47,188 nucleotides of DNA from Prevotella sp. (lineage in GTDB: Bacteria; Bacteroidota; Bacteroidia; Bacteroidales; Bacteroidaceae). The position numbers and the translations under genes are program-made. The notes below the pieces were generated by a model, which saw nothing but the letters and a program-made list of their open reading frames with translations, was not told the DNA's origin and made no database searches. Within the stretch, counting starts at the first letter, position 1. The number at the start of each line of letters is the position of its first letter. Location of the stretch: positions 1 through 47,188 of the forward strand of contig JAFRZC010000195.1 in the NCBI GenBank assembly GCA_017442765.1, given 5' to 3'. Below, one piece after another: positions 23,111-32,900 of the stretch.

Positions 23111-26100
23111 ATGAGAAAACTTATCATATTGTTGTTGCTCGGTGTCTGCTTAGGTTCGCAGGCACAAGACCGACGGCTGCCGCAAGTGCGGCCCGCAGAG
23201 GTGAGTAGGTTCTTCAACCTCACTGCCGACGAGGTGAAGGTTGACACGCTGATGCCGCACTTCGGCTACAGCTTTCCCTTGGGCGAGAACTACCGCGACA
23301 GCATCTACTCGGCGAGCATCGTCTATCCCGAGTTCATCGACATGTCGCCCGCCGACATCGCTTTCTACGAGTCGGTGTGCGGCAAACCGCTGCCCGAGCT
23401 GCCCGAGATCTCGCAGGGCATAGGCCTCGACCGCAAGCGTGCCTCTTACGATGTTGACTTCTGTCCGCTCGTCTTCCGCGACGGCCGCTACCAGATTCTC
23501 GTCAGCTTCATGCTCAAGCTCGAGGCAAAGGCGAAGACACAGAGTCAGCGAAGGGCAAAGGCCGAGACCCGCGCCGGCGATGCCGCCTCGCGCTATGCTG
23601 CGCAGTCGGTGCTCGCCACGGGCAAGTGGGCCAAGATTCGTGTGCCTTCCTCGGGAGTCTATCAGCTCACGTCGGCCGTCATTCAGAAGGCGGGCTTCAC
23701 CGACCTGGGCAAGGTGAAAATCTACGGCTATGGCGGAAACCTGCAGAACGAAGTGCTCCGCGAGGAAGACCTCATCGAGTACGATGACCTCAAAGAGGTA
23801 CCCACTTGCACCGTTGACGGGCGCAAGCTGTTCTATGCCAAAGGCTCCGTGTCGTGGACAACGAAGAATGCCAGCCGCCGCACGCGCAATCCCTATTCCG
23901 ACTACGGCTACTACTTCATCACCCAGAGCGACGCCGCCTCCGAGACACTCAGCGAGGAGGAGTTCCTCGAAGCCTACTATCCTACTAACGATGACTACCA
24001 CACCATTTTCGAGGAAGATGCCTTTTCGTATATGCAGGGTGGCCGCAACCTCTATGGTCCTAAAGTAATCTACGGCGAAGAGGCCGAGGAGTTCACCGTC
24101 GCAGGCAACCCCAACACCACCAGCGGCACCATCTCGGTGAACGTGGCGGGTAAGGGTGGACAGACCGTGGAGATTTCTCTCAACGGCGAAAAGCTCGGAG
24201 AGGTGCGCCTCTCTGCGGGAAGCTACGACTCTGGCGGCGAGAAAACGCTCACCAAGCATGTCGATAATCTGAAAGAGAGCAACGTCGTCAGCGTGAAAGC
24301 CCCCACAAGCGCGCGTCTCGACTATATCTCCATCGCTTGGGACGAGCCGTTGCCGGCTCCCGATCTGCACTCCACATCGCTGCCGGCGGCAGAGTATGTC
24401 TATAATATCACCAACCAAAACCATCATGCCGACGGGTTCTTCGACATGGTCATCATCATCCCCACCACGCAGAAACTGCTCAAGCAGGCCGAGCGGCTCA
24501 AGACTTTCCACGAGCAGCATGACGGGCTGCGCGTGAAAATCGTGCCCGCCGACGAGCTTTACAACGAGTTTGCCAGCGGCACGCCCGATGCCAACGCCTA
24601 CCGCCGCTACCTGAAGATGCTCTACGACCGGGCCGAGACCGAGGCCGACATGCCCAAGTACCTGTTGCTCTTCGGCGACGGTCTGTGGGACAACCGCATG
24701 CTCACCTCGCACGCCAAAGGCCTCAACCCCGACGACTTCCTGCTATGCTTTGAGAGCGAAAACTCGTTCAGCGAGACAGAGTGTTACGTCGACGACAACT
24801 TCTATTGCCTGCTCGACGACGGCGAGGGTGGCAATCTCACCGCTCGCGACAAGCCCGACATGGCCGTGGGCCGGTTCCCTGTCACCGAGGAGGCCGACGC
24901 AAAGATTATCGTCGATAAAACCATTGCCTATGTACAGAACAAAAACGCGGGCGGATGGCAGAACGTCATCATGGTGATGGGCGACGACGGCAACGGCAAT
25001 GCCCACATGAACGATGCCAACCGTATAGCCGAGGAGGTGCTTGAGAACTATCCCGGCTACTATGTGAAGAAGGTGATGTGGGATGCCTACCCGCTCGTCT
25101 CTACGTCGGCAGGCAACACCTATCCCGACGTGACACGCATCATCAAGCAGCAGCAGGCCAACGGCGCGCTCATCATGAACTACTCTGGTCACGGACGCCC
25201 CGACCAGATCTCGCACGAGAAAGTGCTCCTGCTCAACGACTTCGAGCAGTTCAAAAACGTGAACATGCCCTTGTGGATTACCGCCTCGTGCGACATCATG
25301 CCCTTCGACGGCACCTACGACACCATCGGCGAGACCTCGGTGCTCAGTCCGCAGGGCGGCGCAGTGGCCTTCTTCGGCACCTGCCGCACCGTATTCCAGT
25401 CGGCCAACTACCAAATCAACCGGGCTTTCACGCAGCATGTGCTCAGCCAGGATGCCGGCGGCAAGTCCATCACCATCGGTGAGGCGCAGCGACTGGCAAA
25501 GATTGAGCTCATCACCAAAGGCCGCGACTTGCAGGAGAACAAACTGCAATACCAACTCCTCGGCGACCCGGCCATCTCCCTGAACCAGCCCACGCTCGAC
25601 ATGGTGGTCGATGAGATCAACGGCAAGAAGGTGAGTGAGGGGCAGACCGTAGCTCTCACCGCCGGATCCATCGCCACAATAAAAGGACACGTGAAAAACG
25701 GGGAAACCTTTACAGGTATGCTCTCCGCACTCGTGCGCGACAATCGCGAGCAAATTACCTGTCGCCTGAACGACACCAGCAGCGACGGTGCTGAAGACCC
25801 GTTCGTCTATTACGACCGCACGAAGGTACTCTTCAATGGCAACGACAGTGTCAGGGCCGGACAGTTTGAAATCTCTTTCGCCGTGCCTATGGACATCAAC
25901 TACTCGGGCGAGACGGGCCTGCTCAACCTCCATGCCGTGAGCAACGACCGCAAGCTCATCGCCCACGGGGCCTGCGACAGCTTCACCTTAGGCGGTGGCG
26001 ACGACGTGGCCAACGACTCCATCGGACCCTCCATCTATTGTTACCTCAACTCGCCATCGTTCACCAACGGCGGACGAGTGAACAGCACGCCTTACTTCGT

Positions 26101-26680
26101 GGCGCAGGTGAAGGACGAGGACGGCATCAATGCCACAGGCAACGGTGTGGGGCACGATCTGGAGCTTATCATCGACGGGCAGATGTCGCGCACCTACTCG
26201 CTCAACGACTATTTCAGCTTCGACTTCGGAACCTACATGAGCGGCTCGCTCGGCTTCTCCATTCCCGAACTCTCCGAGGGTGAGCACCGGCTGCTGTTCC
26301 GTGCATGGGACATCCTGAACAACTCATCGACCGCCGAGCTCACGTTCAACGTGGTGAAGGGGTTGGAGCCTAACATCTTCAGCATCGGCACCACCAACAA
26401 CCCTGCCCGCACCTCCACCACCTTCATCATCAACCACGACCGCATGGGCAGCACCATGGACGTGGAGATCAACCTCTACGATACCAGTGGCCGACAGCTG
26501 TGGCGACATGAGGAGAGCGGCGTGAGTACCGACGGTGCCTACACCGTCGATTGGGACCTCACCGTCGATAACGGCAACCGCCTGCAGACGGGTGTATATA
26601 TCTACCGCGTGGGACTTTCCACCGACGGCAGCTCCCGTGCCTACAAAGCAAAGAAATTGATAGTCATAGGCAATAATTAA
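23111..26680 (+). CDS. porU: Type IX secretion system sortase PorU
   Basis: 1189-aa outer-surface gingipain-like (C25) peptidase that removes the C-terminal sorting domain of T9SS cargo and links cargo to A-LPS. A signal peptide (MRKLIILLLLGVCLGSQAQ) leads an N-terminal region with the WAKIRVPSSGVYQLT motif. The C25 domain follows, with catalytic H694 in NYSGHGRPDQ and C727 in WITASCDIMPF, and LLGDPAISLN at its end. The C-terminus (QTGVYIYRVG...AYKAKKLIVIG) is itself sorting-domain-like, as in known PorU. The length is close to the ~1158 aa of Porphyromonas PorU. It is followed 63 bp downstream by porV, its known partner. Confidence 0.95.
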   Translation: MRKLIILLLLGVCLGSQAQDRRLPQVRPAEVSRFFNLTADEVKVDTLMPHFGYSFPLGENYRDSIYSASIVYPEFIDMSPADIAFYESVCGKPLPELPEISQGIGLDRKRASYDVDFCPLVFRDGRYQILVSFMLKLEAKAKTQSQRRAKAETRAGDAASRYAAQSVLATGKWAKIRVPSSGVYQLTSAVIQKAGFTDLGKVKIYGYGGNLQNEVLREEDLIEYDDLKEVPTCTVDGRKLFYAKGSVSWTTKNASRRTRNPYSDYGYYFITQSDAASETLSEEEFLEAYYPTNDDYHTIFEEDAFSYMQGGRNLYGPKVIYGEEAEEFTVAGNPNTTSGTISVNVAGKGGQTVEISLNGEKLGEVRLSAGSYDSGGEKTLTKHVDNLKESNVVSVKAPTSARLDYISIAWDEPLPAPDLHSTSLPAAEYVYNITNQNHHADGFFDMVIIIPTTQKLLKQAERLKTFHEQHDGLRVKIVPADELYNEFASGTPDANAYRRYLKMLYDRAETEADMPKYLLLFGDGLWDNRMLTSHAKGLNPDDFLLCFESENSFSETECYVDDNFYCLLDDGEGGNLTARDKPDMAVGRFPVTEEADAKIIVDKTIAYVQNKNAGGWQNVIMVMGDDGNGNAHMNDANRIAEEVLENYPGYYVKKVMWDAYPLVSTSAGNTYPDVTRIIKQQQANGALIMNYSGHGRPDQISHEKVLLLNDFEQFKNVNMPLWITASCDIMPFDGTYDTIGETSVLSPQGGAVAFFGTCRTVFQSANYQINRAFTQHVLSQDAGGKSITIGEAQRLAKIELITKGRDLQENKLQYQLLGDPAISLNQPTLDMVVDEINGKKVSEGQTVALTAGSIATIKGHVKNGETFTGMLSALVRDNREQITCRLNDTSSDGAEDPFVYYDRTKVLFNGNDSVRAGQFEISFAVPMDINYSGETGLLNLHAVSNDRKLIAHGACDSFTLGGGDDVANDSIGPSIYCYLNSPSFTNGGRVNSTPYFVAQVKDEDGINATGNGVGHDLELIIDGQMSRTYSLNDYFSFDFGTYMSGSLGFSIPELSEGEHRLLFRAWDILNNSSTAELTFNVVKGLEPNIFSIGTTNNPARTSTTFIINHDRMGSTMDVEINLYDTSGRQLWRHEESGVSTDGAYTVDWDLTVDNGNRLQTGVYIYRVGLSTDGSSRAYKAKKLIVIGNN

Positions 26681-26743
26681 AAGTGTTTTGCGTTTATATT
26701 GAGTGAAATAAATTGTAAATAGTACATTGTCAAATCGTAAATA

Positions 26744-27937
26744 ATGAATATGAATAAGCGTATGAGAATAGCAGCCGCCGCGTTGTTGGCTGTAGCATCG
26801 TTGTCGGTATCGGCACAGGACAAGACCGACATGTTCAACCCCGTTCACCATTCGGTGACCTCGCAGATGATAGCTCCCGATGCCCGTGCGGCGGGTATGG
26901 GCGACGTGGGTGCGGCCACCGACCCCGACGTGGTGTCGCAGTACTGGAACCCCGCAAAGTATCCGTTCACCATCTCGCGGGCAGGAGTAGCCCTGAACTA
27001 CACCCCGTGGCTCCGCCAGCTGGTCAACGACATGGATCTGGCCTACCTCACCGGCTACTATCGCATCGGTGAGCATTCTGCCGTTTCGGCTTCCTTGCGT
27101 TACTTCTCGCTCGGCGAGGTGATGATGGGCACGGGTATCGATAACATGGATTTCGAGAATGCCCAGACCATCAATCCCTACGAGATGTCGCTCGACGCAG
27201 GCTACTCGCTGATGCTGAGCGAGAATTTCTCTCTCGGTGCGGCCGTGCGCTGGATCTACTCCGACCTTACCTATAAGTACGATGAGGACAACTCCCCCGG
27301 GTCTGCCTTTGCTGCCGACATTGCCTGCTACTATCAGAAATATCTTACCCTTGGTCAGCGCGAGTGTCAGCTTGGTCTGGGTCTGAACATCTCGAACATC
27401 GGTTCGAAGATTACCTTCGGCGGCGACGACAATTCCGAGTTCATCCCGACCAACCTTCGTCTGGGAGCCTCGCTCATGATTCCGGTCGATGAGTACAACC
27501 GCTTCACCATCGCGGCCGATGCCAACAAACTGCTTGTGCCTACCTATCCCAAGCAGGAAGAGGAGGAGAGCATAGAGGACTATCAGCAGCGCGTGCAGAA
27601 AGACTACTACGACCTCAGCTCTATCAGCGGTATCTTCAAGAGCTTCAACGATGCGCCCAACGGTATGTCGGAGGAGCTGGAGGAGATTCAGTGGAGCGTA
27701 GGTGCCGAGTATGTCTATCACGACCAGTTCTCCGTCCGCGCCGGTTATCACCACGAGGCCGAGAACAAGGGTAACCGAAAGTACTTCACCGTGGGTGCAG
27801 GCTTCAAGATGAGCGTATTCTCGCTCGATGCCGGCTACGTCATCGCCACGGCCAAAAGCAACCCGCTCGACCAGACCCTTCGCTTCACCCTCGCCTTCGA
27901 CATGGACGGCATCAAAGACCTTTTCAAACGCAGATAA
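26744..27937 (+). CDS. porV: Type IX secretion outer-membrane shuttle protein PorV
   Basis: 397-aa FadL-like beta-barrel that carries cargo from the translocon to PorU. Signal peptide ending SVSAQ, then the family hallmark SQMIAPDARAAGMGDVGAAT and DVVSQYWNPAKY near the mature N-terminus. Alternating aromatic beta-strand patterns follow through to the terminal TLRFTLAFDM...FKRR. The length agrees with known PorV (~390 aa). The porU-porV order is the conserved one. A terminator-like C-rich repeat follows. Confidence 0.95.
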   Translation: MNMNKRMRIAAAALLAVASLSVSAQDKTDMFNPVHHSVTSQMIAPDARAAGMGDVGAATDPDVVSQYWNPAKYPFTISRAGVALNYTPWLRQLVNDMDLAYLTGYYRIGEHSAVSASLRYFSLGEVMMGTGIDNMDFENAQTINPYEMSLDAGYSLMLSENFSLGAAVRWIYSDLTYKYDEDNSPGSAFAADIACYYQKYLTLGQRECQLGLGLNISNIGSKITFGGDDNSEFIPTNLRLGASLMIPVDEYNRFTIAADANKLLVPTYPKQEEEESIEDYQQRVQKDYYDLSSISGIFKSFNDAPNGMSEELEEIQWSVGAEYVYHDQFSVRAGYHHEAENKGNRKYFTVGAGFKMSVFSLDAGYVIATAKSNPLDQTLRFTLAFDMDGIKDLFKRR

Positions 27938-27948
27938 AACCCACCCCT

Positions 27949-27975
27949 AACCCCTCAGGCAAAGAGGGGTTTTTA
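27949..27975 (+). terminator. Terminator-like C-rich repeat after porV
   Basis: Stem AACCCCTC / GAGGGGTT with a 7-nt loop and T-run, 12 bp after porV. The preceding ACCCACCCCTAACCCC links it to the C-rich repeat family at 28675 and 33966. ispF starts 9 bp later, so read-through is likely. Confidence 0.7.
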
Positions 27976-27983
27976 TATACGAC

Positions 27984-28481
27984 ATGATGAAGAATCCTAT
28001 TTTTCGTGCGGGCTTCGGCTTCGATGTCCATCGCATTGTCGAGGGTCGCGAGCTTTGGCTTGGCGGCATAAAGATAGATTATGCGAAAGGCTTGCTCGGT
28101 CATAGCGACGCCGACGTACTCATCCATGCTATCTGTGATGCGTTGCTTGGCGCGGCTAATATGCGCGACATCGGCTACCACTTTCCCGACACCGCTGCCG
28201 AGACCGACGGCATCGACAGTAAGATTCTATTAAAGAAAACCGTCGACCTGATAGCTACAAAGGGCTATCAGGTGGGGAATATAGACTGTACCGTTTGTGC
28301 CGAGCGCCCTAAGCTCAATCCCCACATCCCGCAGATGCAGGCTTGCCTGGCCGAGGTCATCGGCACCGACGTGGAAAACATCTCCATCAAGGCCACCACC
28401 ACCGAGCGGCTCGGCTTCACAGGTCGCGAGGAAGGCATCGCCGCTTACGCCACCGTGCTGATCGTGAAGACTGCCACATAG
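27984..28481 (+). CDS. ispF: 2-C-methyl-D-erythritol 2,4-cyclodiphosphate synthase
   Basis: IspF converts CDP-ME-2-phosphate to the cyclic diphosphate MEcPP in the non-mevalonate isoprenoid pathway. The 165-aa protein shows GFGFDVHR with the metal-binding Asp and His, LGHSDADVLIHAICDALLGAAN (His and Asp ligands), DIGYHFPDT and the C-terminal KATTTERLGFTGREEGIAA. Length is normal. It sits directly after porV; position next to porUV is shared with other Bacteroidales as I recall. The start may be ATG 27984 or the ATG one codon later. Confidence 0.96.
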   Translation: MMKNPIFRAGFGFDVHRIVEGRELWLGGIKIDYAKGLLGHSDADVLIHAICDALLGAANMRDIGYHFPDTAAETDGIDSKILLKKTVDLIATKGYQVGNIDCTVCAERPKLNPHIPQMQACLAEVIGTDVENISIKATTTERLGFTGREEGIAAYATVLIVKTAT

Positions 28482-28491
28482 GCCAAGTTTT

Positions 28492-28550
28492 CCGAAAGAC
28501 CGTCTTTCGCAAAGTTATATACCCTATATTACTCAGTAATATACCCTATT
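28492..28550. repeat. Short relative of the AT-rich palindromic repeat (copy D)
   Basis: CCGAAAGACCGTCTTTCGC palindrome, then GCAAAGTTATATACCCTATATTACTCAG and a second AGTAATATACCC unit. Same order as copies A-C (15-mer plus AT units) but only two units, with CCC in place of the central TAT. Lies between convergent ispF and GH53. Confidence 0.65.
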
Positions 28551-28557
28551 TTATTTT

Positions 28558-29889
28558 TCAGAAGTTAATCTTCTTCCCGTCTATGATGTAAATCCCTTTT
28601 CTGGATGAGGGATGGAGGATGAAGGATGAGGGGTCGTCAGCGACTTTGCGGCCTTGCGGGTCATAGACGGTGCTGGGTCTCCTTTCCCTTAAGGAGGGGT
28701 CGGGGGTGGGTTTTATCCCCGTGTCGTTGGGGGCGAAGGCTTTCAGCTCAGCCAGTGCCGGCAGGGCACGCCCCGTCTCGTTGTCCCACAGCGAGGCGTT
28801 ATACCACCCCGACGGTGTGACGGCGTTCTGCCAGTTCACACCATATTCATTCGACTCGGCGCTCCACCAGTAGAGCCCGTCAACGCTCGTGTGCTTGTTG
28901 AGCATCGCCACCAGGTCGGCGGTAAACTTGCGCTGGCACTCATTGTTGACCTCGTAAGTCTTCGACGTTGAATTATAGACGGACCATCCTACACTCTGAA
29001 ACTGGTAAGCTTTATATTTAGCGTCGTCGGGATACCACTTGTGGTAGTAGCCCGTCTCTACAATCTCAATTTTCTTGTCGGGATGGTTGGTCTCAAGCGT
29101 GTTCAAGACACCTTCGAGCATCGCCAGCGTACCATGGTAATGCGGATAGTAGGAGATGCCGACGATGTCGTAGTCGATGCCGTAGGACTGTGCCGTGTCG
29201 TAGAATTTCGTCACGTTGTCGGTTCTGCTCATCTCGGTCTGCAACACGATTTTCGCATTCGGGCACATCATGCGGCAGGCCTCGGTGGCCGCCTTCAGGT
29301 ATTTGGCGAAGTTGGCCCATGTGCCCGTGCCGTAGTTGCCGCCGTCGGCATAGCAGTGGCCGGTGGGCCAGAGCATGCCGTAGGTAATCTCGTTGCCCGT
29401 CTGGATGAAGTCGGGCTCGGCACCGGCCTCCTTCAGCTCGTCCAGGCACGACAGGGTATAGTCGAAGAGCGAGTCGGCCAGCTCGGTGGTGTTGGTGACC
29501 TGGCTCCACTGCGAGGGAGTGCTGTGTTGCCCGGGGTCGGTCCACGTGTCGCTGTAGTGGAAGTCGAGCATGAACTTGAAGCCCGCCTTCTTGATGCGCG
29601 TGCCGAAAGCCTTGACATAGGCCAGGTCCTGCCTTACCCCTTGGTTCTTATGCTCTGTTGAGGCTTTCGACGGATCGACGAACAGCCGCACGCGGATGGC
29701 GTTCCACCCTTGTTGCTTGAGGAACGTGAGCATATCGGCGATTTTCGTTCCGTTCTGGTCCATGTAGTTTGCTTTCGCCGCCTCATACGAGGGGAGCAGC
29801 GAGATGTCGCCGCCTACATATTTCTGCGCTGCCGCGGTCAGAGCGGCCATGCTGCAAAGGACAAATACCCAAATCTTTAGTGGTCTCAT
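28558..29889 (-). CDS. GH53 arabinogalactan endo-beta-1,4-galactanase
   Basis: 443-aa secreted enzyme that cleaves beta-1,4-galactan side chains of pectin. Signal peptide (~1-21, ending AAAQ), then the GH53 opening YVGGDISLLPSYE and WNAIRVRLFVDP. Acid/base E167 lies in QTGNEITYGMLWP and nucleophile E278 in IEIVETGYYHKW. The catalytic domain ends near residue 385. The tail is disturbed: an in-frame C-rich repeat gives KPTPDPSLRERR, then YDPQGRKV, a heptanucleotide array gives DPSSFILHPSS, and the sorting-like end KGIYIIDGKKINF follows. It has its own promoter between the amylase stop and its ATG. Confidence 0.93.
   Translation of the reverse strand: MRPLKIWVFVLCSMAALTAAAQKYVGGDISLLPSYEAAKANYMDQNGTKIADMLTFLKQQGWNAIRVRLFVDPSKASTEHKNQGVRQDLAYVKAFGTRIKKAGFKFMLDFHYSDTWTDPGQHSTPSQWSQVTNTTELADSLFDYTLSCLDELKEAGAEPDFIQTGNEITYGMLWPTGHCYADGGNYGTGTWANFAKYLKAATEACRMMCPNAKIVLQTEMSRTDNVTKFYDTAQSYGIDYDIVGISYYPHYHGTLAMLEGVLNTLETNHPDKKIEIVETGYYHKWYPDDAKYKAYQFQSVGWSVYNSTSKTYEVNNECQRKFTADLVAMLNKHTSVDGLYWWSAESNEYGVNWQNAVTPSGWYNASLWDNETGRALPALAELKAFAPNDTGIKPTPDPSLRERRPSTVYDPQGRKVADDPSSFILHPSSRKGIYIIDGKKINF
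28603..28630. repeat. Heptanucleotide repeat in GH53 tail
   Basis: Four 7-mers GGATGAG, GGATGGA, GGATGAA, GGATGAG, coding on the minus strand for an SSFILHPSS-type linker directly before the C-terminal tail. Confidence 0.85.
28675..28715. repeat. C-rich palindromic element read in frame in GH53
   Basis: Minus strand AACCCACCCCCGACCCCTCC, then TTAAGGGAAAGGAG. It matches the pattern ACCCACCCCyrACCCCTCC...AAGGGAGGGG also seen at 27940 and 33966. It encodes KPTPDPSLRER just before YDPQGRKV. Confidence 0.7.
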
Positions 29890-29914
29890 TTCTTCTTTAA
29901 GTTTTTATTGTCGG

Positions 29915-29945
29915 CAAAGGTACGAAAAAACGGTGAATCTTGCAA
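29915..29945 (-). promoter_or_regulatory. Promoter of GH53 gene
   Basis: On the minus strand TTG (29945-29943), 20 bp, TACCTTTG (29922-29915). It starts at the base after the amylase stop codon, so GH53 can be expressed separately. Confidence 0.75.
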
Positions 29946-32900
29946 TTACTTTATCACTATCTTTTTGCCGCCCACGATGTAGATACCCTTTTTAAGAGAT
30001 GAGGGATGAGGAATGAGAGATGAGGGATTGTTACTTTCATCCTTCATCCTTAATCCTTCATCCAAAACGCGACGGCCTTGCAAGTCGTAGATGGCGGCCG
30101 TTTTAGCTATGGCGGAGCCATTGCCTGCTGAGCGAATGGCAGTGATGAGCGGTTCGATGTCGCCGTTCTGGTCGTACCATCCGCCGTCGCGGAATGTGAG
30201 GTCGGCGGTCTGCGGCTTGCCGTTGTTGCTGAAGATGATGCCGGTGGGTGTATCGGTGAGGTCGCCGTCGTATTGCCACAGCCAAACCCAGCGGCCGTCG
30301 CCGAGTTGCTGATACTGGGTACACTTCACGCCTGGCCACTTGCCGCCTGTGTAGTTGCGGTTGCCGTTGTTCTTGTCCCATGCCCAGCAGTAGATATTGG
30401 TCCAGTCGGTGGGGGCCACGAAATAGGCGTGGAAGGGTTGCTGTGTTGACGAGACGATGGTGTAGGTGCGGGTGATGACCTTCGTCGCGCTGCCGCCGAC
30501 GAGTATGCCGGCTTTCAGGGTGGTGGTGGCGGTGAGTGCCAGCTTCACGCTGCCGGTGGCTTGTTGGCCGTTGGTTGCCGTGGGTGTTGTGCCGTCAAGG
30601 GTATAGACGATGACGGCATCGCTCTTCGAGGCGGTCAGCGTGACATCCACGCGGTCGGTATAGCGGCCTGCGTCGGGGTTTGCGCTGACGGTTGCCGCGT
30701 CGGGGTCGGGTGGCGCAATGTTGGTCACGGTGTGGTGATAGACGGCATCGACGTAGTAGCCGTGATTTACGTAGTCGAGGTCGGCGGTTTGGCTGCTGCC
30801 TGCGGGTATGAAGATGATGCCGGTGGGCATACTGGTGGCCTCGCCGTCGTAGGTCCATTTGAAAATCTTGCGTGTGCCGTCTGCGGTTTTGCCCATGAGT
30901 GTCATCGTGGGTTTCGCGTTCCAGTTGCCGCCGGTGAAGTTGGCAGAGTTGTTCCACACCCATATGGCGATGCTCTTCACCGATGCGTCGGTTTCGTAGA
31001 ACACGCTCAGCTCGTCGTCGGCGACCTGTGGCTCATAGACCTCGAGGTCGTCGAGCCCGCCGGGCTTGATGGTGCCGCTGCCCGTGCCGTCGTTCTCCGC
31101 GTCTTCTTCCTCGGTGCCGTCCCATGCGGGTGTGGCGGCCGGGGCTGCTGCGGTGGAATAGAGGTAGAGGCCGTCGGTGCCGATTTTCCCTGGTGCCGGG
31201 GTCTTGGCGGTGCTGAGCACATAGACGCGCATGTTGCCCTTGCCGCTGCATGTGGCGGAGAGCGTGCCGTCGCTGACGGTCTTCACGTCGCCGGTGATGC
31301 AGTCGGTGTAGGTGCCGTTAGGTATGCCGGAGAAGGTAGCGGTGCCCGAGATGCAGACGAGCGCGTAGCTGTCGGTCGTGTCGTCGGTGTAGCGACGTTT
31401 GAAGGCGAGCTTCGTGCCCGAGCATCCTGCCGTGCTGTACTGTCCTTTGCGCAGTGCGGGCACGGCGGCACGGACGAGGTTGAGCCGTCGGATGTGCTGT
31501 GCGAGGGGGTGGGAGAGGGTCTGCGCCATGTTGCCGGTTGCGGAGGCGTATTGTCCGAAGTCAGTGGTCTCGACGCTGCCCTTGATGTAGCCGCCGTAGT
31601 AGGCGCGGCCCGAGTTGCGCAGGGCGATGTTGGTGCCCTCGTCGATGGTCTTGCCCTTGCGGAATTCTATCTCGCTGCCGTAATAGACGCAGGGTATTCC
31701 GCGGAAGGTGAACATGAGGTCGAGGTTCTCGGCCCATGCCGACTGGGGCTGCGAGAAGCGCTGGCTCTCGGGTGCGCCGTCGGGCGCATAGTCGTGGGAA
31801 TCGACATAGACCACGTTGTAGGTGGCGTCGTTGTAGTATTTGTCGCCCTCGCGTATGCCCCACGCACGCTCGGCATTGACGAAGTTGTGGTGCATGGGGA
31901 AGTCGATGACGGAGAGTCCCGAGAAGCGCGAGTGGTCGGGTGTGTGGTAGTCGTTTCCGTTGAGGAAGGCATTGTCCGACGTGGGTTGTGCCGACTGTGT
32001 GCCTGCCTTGTTGTCGTTGTACTGCTGCTCGCAGCTCTTCATGTTCACATGCTCGAAGTCGAGGCTCTCGTCAGAGGGCACGCGAATGTTGTCCCACGAG
32101 GTCTCGTCGTAGTCCCAGGCATAGTTCTTCGACTCCTTCCAGGTGTAGAAGGGGCATGAGAGTGCGGGCTGATCACGGTACCACCACGAGGAGTAGCGTG
32201 CGCAGACCTCGGTGAACATGAAGAAGGGTGTTCCGCCGCGCTTCTGCTTTGCAGCCTCGGCGGCAGCGTGGAACTGCGGGATGAAGTTGTTGTTGAACGT
32301 CAGTCGGGGAATGTGTCCGCCGGTGTCGATGCGGAACCCATCGACACCGAGGTTGATGAAGTTGGTGTAGCACCTGACAAGGTAGTTGGCCACGTGGGGG
32401 TTCTCGGTGTTCAGGTCCACGCAGTCGCCTGCGATCTGTGCCCACCAGCGCGTCTCGTTGTCCCAGTTGAAGTTGCCGAAGTGGTGCCAGTAGTTGTGCG
32501 AGTCGTTGTTCGTGTTGTTGTGATGGTCCTTCATCTGCACGAGCCGCGCGTCGTACTGTGCGCTGCCGGCCAGTGTGGCGTAGTTGTCGGGCAGCCGCCC
32601 GCCGTCTTTCTGCGTAAAGGGCACCATGCAGTCGTCGATTTTGTTCTGGTCGGCCGTCCAGTCGCGGTCGAAGAGCTTGCAGAGGTTCTCCTCGCCGAAG
32701 TTGCCGGTGTGATTGAGCACGATATCGACCACGAGCTTCATGCCGCGCGCGTGGACGGCATTGACCAGTGTCTCCAGCGTGACGTCCTCGCTCTCGTAGC
32801 GCCTGTCAACGTGCGAGAAGTCCATGGCATGGTAGCCGTGGTAGTCGTAGCCCGAGGCGTTCTGCACGATGGGTGTAATCCAGATGGCGGTGAAACCGAG

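Noticed and set aside
30561..32159. 532-codon frame antisense to the GH13 amylase
   Set aside because: The sense strand carries all GH13 motifs; the antisense translation has none and arises from codon bias.
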